From positions 1 to 39,828 of the forward strand of contig JAURNP010000082.1 in NCBI GenBank assembly GCA_030830105.1: a stretch of DNA of 39,828 bases, written 5' to 3'. The DNA is from Rhodothermales bacterium (GTDB lineage: Bacteria; Bacteroidota; Rhodothermia; Rhodothermales; UBA10348). The position numbers and the translations under genes are program-made. This document shows positions 35,465-39,828 of this stretch, in pieces. The notes beneath the pieces are model-generated. The model did not search any database, was not told the origin of the DNA, and worked only from the letters and a program-made list of their open reading frames with translations. Positions within the stretch are counted from its first letter, which is position 1. The number at the start of each line of letters is the position of its first letter.

Positions 35465-37264
35465 ATGGCACATCTTTCAGCATCCACGCCTTCGAATAAC
35501 CGTCTTCTCGAGATCGGATGGGAAGTTTGTAATCAGCTGGGCGGTATTTACACAGTGTTGCGTTCTAAGGCACCGGAAATGGTGGGTGAATGGGCGGATC
35601 GCTACGCTCTTCTCGGTCCCTATAACGCTTCCCAAGCGGCCATTGAATTTGAAGAGGAGCGACTGGGCGACGAGCTGGACCTGGCCGCAGATATCCTTCG
35701 GGGGAGTGGTGTGGATGTGTATGTGGGTCGCTGGCAGGTGAGCGGAAGGCCACGTGCGGTGCTCATCGACCTGGCGGGTCTGAAGGAGCCGGTGTCCCAG
35801 CAGAATGAGCGTATCCTGGAAACCCTTGACATCGAAATGCCGGCGGATGACGAGCTGGTTCTCGATGTCGTCGCATTTTCCATTGGGGCTGAGCAGTTCG
35901 TGCACGCCTTCGAAAAGGTCCTTGACGGCACCGTCCTATCTCACTATCACGAGTGGATGGCTGCGGTGTCTCTGAGCCTCATGAAGGCGGATGGATGGAC
36001 AGGAAGGGCCGTATTCACGACGCATGCCACGTTGATTGGTCGCTACATGGCCATGAATGAGGAGAATTTCTACAGCCGTTTGGCAGAGTTCGATGCAGAC
36101 ACTGAAGCCGAGAAATATGGCATTCTGGCCCAGCACTTACTGGAGAAGGCTGCCGCCGGAGCCTGCGACATTTTCACGACCGTTTCCGGAATTACAGGGA
36201 AAGAGTGCCTTCACCTGCTGGGCCGGGCTCCGGATGAGTACGTACCGAATGGCTTGAACGTCAAGCGCTACATGGCGCTCCACGAGCTGCATCAGCTGCA
36301 CGCGGAGTATCGGACGCGGTTGCATGATTTCACCATGGGCTATTTTTTCCCGTCCTACTCCTTCGACCTGGAACAGACGCTCTACTTCTTCACCTCGGGT
36401 CGTTTCGAGTACGCCAATAAAGGGATGGATCTGACGCTGGAGGCGCTCTCTGCCCTCAATAAGCGTCTGGTCGAAACAGATTCGCGCAAGACGGTCATTT
36501 TCCTCCTTATCACGAAGGCGCCTGTTCGCAACATGGCCGTCCACAGCCTGGAATATGCCACCATGTTCCGCGAATTCAAGGTGATAGCCAGGGAAGTGAC
36601 CGAAGAGATCCGAAAGAACCTGATCCGGAAGTTGGCCGCAGGAGGGGAGCTGGATCTGAACGAAATGGTGCCCGATTATTGGAAGCTGCGTATTCGCCGT
36701 GCACAGTATGCCTGGAATCGAGACTGGTTACCGCCCATCGTGACACACGACTTGATGGACGATGGAGGAGATCCAGTGCTGAAAAAGCTCCGAGACCTGG
36801 AGATGTTCAACAACGCTCACGACAAGGTCAAGATTGTCTATCACCCTGACTTTGTCCGCTCCACAAATCCGCTTTTCAATATGGACTACGAGGAGCTGAT
36901 TCGCGGATGCCACTTGGGCGTTTTTCCGAGTGCCTATGAACCCTGGGGCTACACGCCGCTGGAAACGCTAGCCATGGGTATTCCCGCCATCAGTTCGGAT
37001 CTGGCAGGATTCGGGGCTTATGCGGCTGAATACCGTCGTTTGCACCAGCGAGCCGGTCTATATGTGGTCAATCGCAACGGACGATCGAATGAGGAAGCTG
37101 TCTCTCAGTTGAGCGACATGATGTTCCAGTTCTGTCAGCAGGAGCGTCGTCAGCGTATCGCCCAGCGAAACAGAGCGGAGAATTTCGCCCAGCACTTCGA
37201 CTGGAGCCAACTCATACATCACTACCGCGAAGCGCATGCGATGGCGCTGAAACTCGAGGACTAG
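35465..37264 (+). CDS. Glycogen synthase, GT3 family (eukaryotic-type)
   Basis: This retaining glycosyltransferase extends alpha-1,4-glucan chains from UDP-glucose. The 599-residue protein matches GT3 (yeast/animal Gsy), not bacterial GlgA. Landmarks are LLEIGWEVCNQLGGIYTVLRSKAP (14-37), HYHEWMAA, FTTHATLIGRYMA, TTVSGITGKECLHLLGRAPDEYVPNGLNV, FTSGRFEYANKGMDLTLEAL (from about 310), and YEPWGYTPLETLAMGIPAISSD (from 491), whose E492 and following loop are the nucleotide-sugar site. It lacks the long N- and C-terminal phospho-regulated extensions of animal enzymes. ATGs at 35429 and 35444 are in frame; 35465 was chosen as closest to the family start, and no Shine-Dalgarno decides. It is convergent with the sulfatase gene. 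Confidence 0.92.
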   Translation: MAHLSASTPSNNRLLEIGWEVCNQLGGIYTVLRSKAPEMVGEWADRYALLGPYNASQAAIEFEEERLGDELDLAADILRGSGVDVYVGRWQVSGRPRAVLIDLAGLKEPVSQQNERILETLDIEMPADDELVLDVVAFSIGAEQFVHAFEKVLDGTVLSHYHEWMAAVSLSLMKADGWTGRAVFTTHATLIGRYMAMNEENFYSRLAEFDADTEAEKYGILAQHLLEKAAAGACDIFTTVSGITGKECLHLLGRAPDEYVPNGLNVKRYMALHELHQLHAEYRTRLHDFTMGYFFPSYSFDLEQTLYFFTSGRFEYANKGMDLTLEALSALNKRLVETDSRKTVIFLLITKAPVRNMAVHSLEYATMFREFKVIAREVTEEIRKNLIRKLAAGGELDLNEMVPDYWKLRIRRAQYAWNRDWLPPIVTHDLMDDGGDPVLKKLRDLEMFNNAHDKVKIVYHPDFVRSTNPLFNMDYEELIRGCHLGVFPSAYEPWGYTPLETLAMGIPAISSDLAGFGAYAAEYRRLHQRAGLYVVNRNGRSNEEAVSQLSDMMFQFCQQERRQRIAQRNRAENFAQHFDWSQLIHHYREAHAMALKLED

Positions 37265-37270
37265 AGCCGG

Positions 37271-38662
37271 TCAGTTCCGGACGAAACCGTCGACCACAGT
37301 TTGATCGTAGCGTTCGAGAGTTCGTGCTTGCCAGCCATCGTTGATAAGCCAGATGGGCTCGGGGTGCGTCGATTCCCAAGCCTCCAAAGACTTGCGAAGG
37401 GGCGTCACCCGTTCCGGATGGACGGCTGAGAGATCATTGGATTCGGAAATGTCCTCGGCCAGATTGAAGAGCCAGTGCTCCTCGTTGGGGGTTCGGACCA
37501 ATTTCCAGTCTCCCGCGCGCACCGCCGCTCCCCATTGCATCTTCCAGAACAGCGTATCGTGAGGAGCTGACGTATCCACGCCCGTCATGAGCGGCAATAG
37601 ATCGGTGCCGTCCAGGGCAGTCGAAGGAGGTACGGGAATCCCAGCGGCAGAAAGGAAGGTGGGAAGAACGTCGAGGGTGATAACCGGATCATCCAGCACC
37701 TGATCGGCGGCAATGTGACCGGGCCAGGACATGACAAAAGGCACGCGGTTGCCACCTTCCAGCGCTGTGCCCTTGGCTCCCCTCAGAGGCGCATTCAGCG
37801 AGCCATTAAAGGGCATGGCGCCTCCGTTATCGTTCGCAAAGAATACCAGGGTATTGTTTCGCAGTCCACCTTCTACCAAAGCGGCAATGATACGCTGAAC
37901 GTTCTGGTCCAGATTGGTCATCATTGCAGCGTAGCGTGCCCGCACATCAGATTCAAAACGTGCTTGCTCTTCTTTCAGCAACTCCTCGGGAGCATGCATA
38001 GGCGTATGGGGCGTCGTGAACGAGACGAAAAGAAAAAATGGATCATCAGTGTGACGCTCAATGAAGTCGATGGCCTGCGAGCCAAATTCGTCCGTCAGGT
38101 AGTCCAGCGAGTCGGGATGAACGAGTGTCGTTCCTTGTTCGATAGTCCGATTCTGTCCTGTGAAGTACGGCCCGCTGCCTTTGCGCATCCCGAAAAACTC
38201 GTCAAACCCCCGCTCTGTTGGGTGAAAGTGATCTTCCAGCCCTAGGTGCCATTTTCCGACAAGCCCGGTAGCATATCCAGCATCGGAGAGCCAATCGGCA
38301 ATCGTCCGTTCAGAAAGAGGAAGACCACGTAGTGAATCGGGCACCATCGGATCTGGCCTGCCCGGCAGGTTGAGCTCATGTCCAAATCGTTGCTGATAAC
38401 GCCCGGTCAACATTCCGGCCCTCGAGGGGGAGCAAACCGAAGCGGTTACGTACCCATTGGTAAATCGTGCACCCGAAGCGGCCAGGCGATCCAGGTTGGG
38501 GGTTCGGATGAGCTCACTTCCGTGGAATCCGAAGTCGGCGTATCCAGCATCATCGGAGAAGAGGATGATGAGATTTGGGGGTGCAGCCGGTGCTGTACAA
38601 CCCGGGACCCAGACAAGAAGCAACGGTAAAAATGCGAGCCAGAAACGGGTCGATCGGAACAT
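37271..38662 (-). CDS. Lipoprotein sulfatase (arylsulfatase A / GalNAc-6-sulfatase-like)
   Basis: From ATG 38662 the protein has 463 residues, with a signal ending in lipobox VPGC (C22). The sulfatase core begins LIILFSDDAGYADFGFHG with metal ligands D37 and D38. The formylglycine site is C77 in VCSPSRAGMLTGR, the C-x-P-x-R type matured by a formylglycine-generating enzyme or anSME. GYATGLVGKWHLG carries the active-site lysine and histidine; later PHTPMHAP, FFANDNGG and a C-terminal domain ending ERYDQTVVDGFVRN follow. Family knowledge suggests sulfate ester hydrolysis on a glycan or small aryl substrate. A longer frame opens at 38758, but the 38662 start precedes the signal. No sulfatase-maturing enzyme is visible in the window. 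Confidence 0.92.
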   Translation of the reverse strand: MFRSTRFWLAFLPLLLVWVPGCTAPAAPPNLIILFSDDAGYADFGFHGSELIRTPNLDRLAASGARFTNGYVTASVCSPSRAGMLTGRYQQRFGHELNLPGRPDPMVPDSLRGLPLSERTIADWLSDAGYATGLVGKWHLGLEDHFHPTERGFDEFFGMRKGSGPYFTGQNRTIEQGTTLVHPDSLDYLTDEFGSQAIDFIERHTDDPFFLFVSFTTPHTPMHAPEELLKEEQARFESDVRARYAAMMTNLDQNVQRIIAALVEGGLRNNTLVFFANDNGGAMPFNGSLNAPLRGAKGTALEGGNRVPFVMSWPGHIAADQVLDDPVITLDVLPTFLSAAGIPVPPSTALDGTDLLPLMTGVDTSAPHDTLFWKMQWGAAVRAGDWKLVRTPNEEHWLFNLAEDISESNDLSAVHPERVTPLRKSLEAWESTHPEPIWLINDGWQARTLERYDQTVVDGFVRN

Positions 38663-38758
38663 GACAGAGCGGGAGGGTTCGATTCTATAATCACCTTCCT
38701 GTGCCTGGGAGTCAACCACTAGTTGATCCCTTTGCGGCTGGGATCTTTTGAGAGTCAA

Positions 38759-38800
38759 TCATACCAAGCCACTCATACCAAACCACTCATACCAAACCAC
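38759..38800 (+). repeat. Three 14-bp tandem repeats before the HmuY-like gene
   Basis: The unit TCATACCAAACCAC occurs at 38773-38786 and 38787-38800, and with one A to G change at 38759-38772. A fourth partial TCAT leads into CATG of the start codon at 38806. The array lies wholly in the presumed 5-prime leader and ends 5 bp before the ATG. Period and identity point to slippage-prone sequence. Confidence 0.9.
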
Positions 38801-38805
38801 TCATC

Positions 38806-39330
38806 ATGAGACACCTTCTTCTCTCAGTTGCGGTCAGCGCTCTGCTCATGTTGCCAGCCGTCTCGGTCCAGGCCCAGGAAATCCAGTTTGCACAGCACGT
38901 TGACGTATCCAGTGATGGATGGGTCTATTACAACCTGGCTGAAAACCGGTTGGCTTCTGAGCAGGAAGCTTCGTTTGGTGCGTGGGACGTAGCCTTCCAG
39001 GGCACAACTGTGAAATTCAACGGACCATCGCAGTTACTTGACTCTCCTCTGGACAGGGTGGAAACCGCCCCTGAAGATGGGTATGCAGAGGATGAGGATG
39101 GAACGTCCCAGCTTCCCAGCGATGCAGAGTCCCGTTGGTTCCACTACGATTTTACCAGTCATGTCATCACAGCCCTTCCGTCCCGAACGGCTGTATTCCA
39201 GACGCGCAATGGAAACTGGGGTAAGCTGAACATTACGGACTACTACAAGGTTGTCTTCGGAGAGGACCCTGTACCGCGTATGTTGTCGTTCCGTTGGGTA
39301 TTCGCTGAGGCGGAGAGCACCCAGTTCTGA
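38806..39330 (+). CDS. HmuY-family secreted protein
   Basis: This 174-residue protein has a signal peptide (residues 1-23, ending VSVQAQ) and the HmuY-like pattern: DGWVYYNLAEN, then SFGAWDVAFQGTTVKFNG, then VFQTRNGNWGKLNITDYYKVV, then LSFRWVFAEAES. HmuY of Porphyromonas binds heme for a TonB receptor; related family members occur widely in Bacteroidota without a shown heme role. The two heme-ligand histidines cannot be confirmed by eye. No hmuR-like receptor is adjacent. It is divergent from the sulfatase and preceded by the 14-bp tandem repeats. Confidence 0.82.
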   Translation: MRHLLLSVAVSALLMLPAVSVQAQEIQFAQHVDVSSDGWVYYNLAENRLASEQEASFGAWDVAFQGTTVKFNGPSQLLDSPLDRVETAPEDGYAEDEDGTSQLPSDAESRWFHYDFTSHVITALPSRTAVFQTRNGNWGKLNITDYYKVVFGEDPVPRMLSFRWVFAEAESTQF

Positions 39331-39454
39331 ATGGATTCCTTCGTGCCGCCGAAAATGTTTGTGTAAGGACCGTCAGGACTTAAAATGGCGCAGCTTCGAA
39401 GCTTGCCATGATGAAAGGCGCCGGGCAGATACGACTTGAATGCTGATCAGGGCA

Positions 39455-39507
39455 GCTAGGATTGATTAGGCATCGCCCTTTATCGCTAGGATTGATTAGG
39501 CATCGCC
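39455..39507 (+). repeat. Two direct repeats, 23 bp each, period 30
   Basis: A 23-bp unit beginning GCTAGGATTGATTAGGCATC occurs at 39455-39477 and again, identically, at 39485-39507. The 7-bp spacers that follow (CTTTATC and GTGCATC) differ. Only two copies are present. Confidence 0.9.
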
Positions 39508-39630
39508 GTGCATCGCTCCCGCATTGCCGTTTATGGCCCCTACATCCCCTAGGAGGGGAGGATTCTAGTCCTGGGATGCATGGAATTCCTGCCTTGCGAT
39601 TTGCGTTAGAGCCGGGATGTCTCCGTTATT

Positions 39631-39664
39631 TCAAGTAGATGGATACCGTTGCAGATCTACTTGA
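39631..39664. repeat. Inverted repeat upstream of the AlkD-like gene
   Basis: TCAAGTAGAT (39631-39640) and ATCTACTTGA (39655-39664) are perfect 10-bp inverted arms separated by 14 bp. The second arm ends 15 bp before the ATG at 39680. It could be an operator for a dimeric regulator or a leader hairpin. Confidence 0.6.
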
Positions 39665-39679
39665 CAACCGGATGATGCC

Positions 39680-39828
39680 ATGACCAAAATCGAAGTGCTG
39701 TCCTATCTAGAGGAAAACCAGGATGCACGCGGCATCGCCCATTGGGAATCACATGCCGGCAAAGCGGGCGGCTTGAGGACCTATGGGGTTGGGCTGACAA
39801 GGCTGCGAAAATTTGCCAAAGGCCTATC
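39680..39828 (+). CDS. DNA-alkylation-repeat protein (AlkD-like), 5-prime part only
   Basis: A frame opens at ATG 39680 and runs off the window after 49 full codons. The product (MTKIEVLSYLEENQDARGIAHW ... GGLRTYGVGLTRLRKFAKGL) resembles the first HEAT-like helices of AlkD-type DNA glycosylases, including the GVGLTRLRKFAK segment typical of the first repeat. AlkD removes alkylated bases such as 3- and 7-methylpurines, but many family members have no shown activity. The catalytic region lies beyond the window. Confidence 0.68.
   Translation, partial: MTKIEVLSYLEENQDARGIAHWESHAGKAGGLRTYGVGLTRLRKFAKGL

Larger units (their letters stand above)
39331..39679. other. Intergenic stretch with repeats, no gene seen
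   Basis: This 349-bp stretch has no supported reading frame. It holds a pair of direct repeats at 39455-39507 and an inverted repeat at 39631-39664, described separately. Nothing else was recognised. Confidence 0.6.

Noticed and set aside
38759-38800. CRISPR or iteron origin made of the 14-bp repeats
   Set aside because: Units are directly adjacent without spacers and lie in a gene leader; no replication gene is near.
39455-39514. CRISPR array
   Set aside because: Only two repeat copies with 7-bp spacers and no cas genes; spacers are far too short.

Overview
The window looks like a chromosomal segment from a Bacteroidota-type bacterium, most likely a member of Rhodothermota/Rhodothermia or a close relative (inference). 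Seen directly: C-terminal sorting modules of the type IX secretion (T9SS) type, a PorV/PorQ-like outer-membrane protein, a TonB-dependent receptor with an N-terminal carboxypeptidase-regulatory-like domain, an HmuY-like protein, a DUF5916 protein, a GT3 glycogen synthase, and promoter-like elements before both tRNAs that fit the Bacteroidota TTG/TAnnTTTG pattern. No phage, insertion sequence or CRISPR is visible.

Layout. Positions 1-3.3 kb hold a GNAT acetyltransferase and, on the minus strand, an unusual winged-helix regulator fused to a glycine-rich multi-pass membrane domain, followed by a xylulokinase. Positions 3.4-10.3 kb hold two small membrane proteins, catalase-peroxidase KatG, a DinB/DUF1572 protein, PEP carboxylase and a decayed DoxX gene (two in-frame stops plus a 5-bp slippage frameshift). 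Positions 10.3-26.7 kb form a glycan locus: a divergent SGNH hydrolase with TPRs, a LacI-family regulator, a GH16 laminarinase-type glucanase with CBM6 and sorting domain, a CBM9-like secreted protein, then a tight TonB receptor / 1142-aa secreted protein / PorV-like / SurA-like lipoprotein cassette. Three copies of the dyad TGAAAA-(GG/CC/GC)-TTTTCA, one between the SGNH and LacI genes and two before the CBM9-like gene, look like the operators of that LacI protein and suggest one regulon. The receptor has no SusD neighbour. This cassette is the strongest candidate for an uncharacterised system here.

Positions 26.7-30.7 kb hold a small membrane-protein ORF with a likely 5-prime frameshift, tRNA-Asn, a poorly coding stretch, a DUF5916 outer-membrane protein and tRNA-Leu. 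Positions 30.8-35.3 kb (minus strand) hold an AttEFGH/Lol-like ABC ATPase - double-FtsX permease - lipocalin-like lipoprotein operon with ATGA and 1-nt junctions. Positions 35.4-39.8 kb hold a GT3 glycogen synthase, a lipoprotein sulfatase (minus strand), an HmuY-like secreted protein preceded by three 14-bp tandem repeats, short direct repeats, and the start of a DNA-alkylation-repeat (AlkD-like) gene cut by the window end.

All family assignments come from reading motifs by eye. No database search was run.
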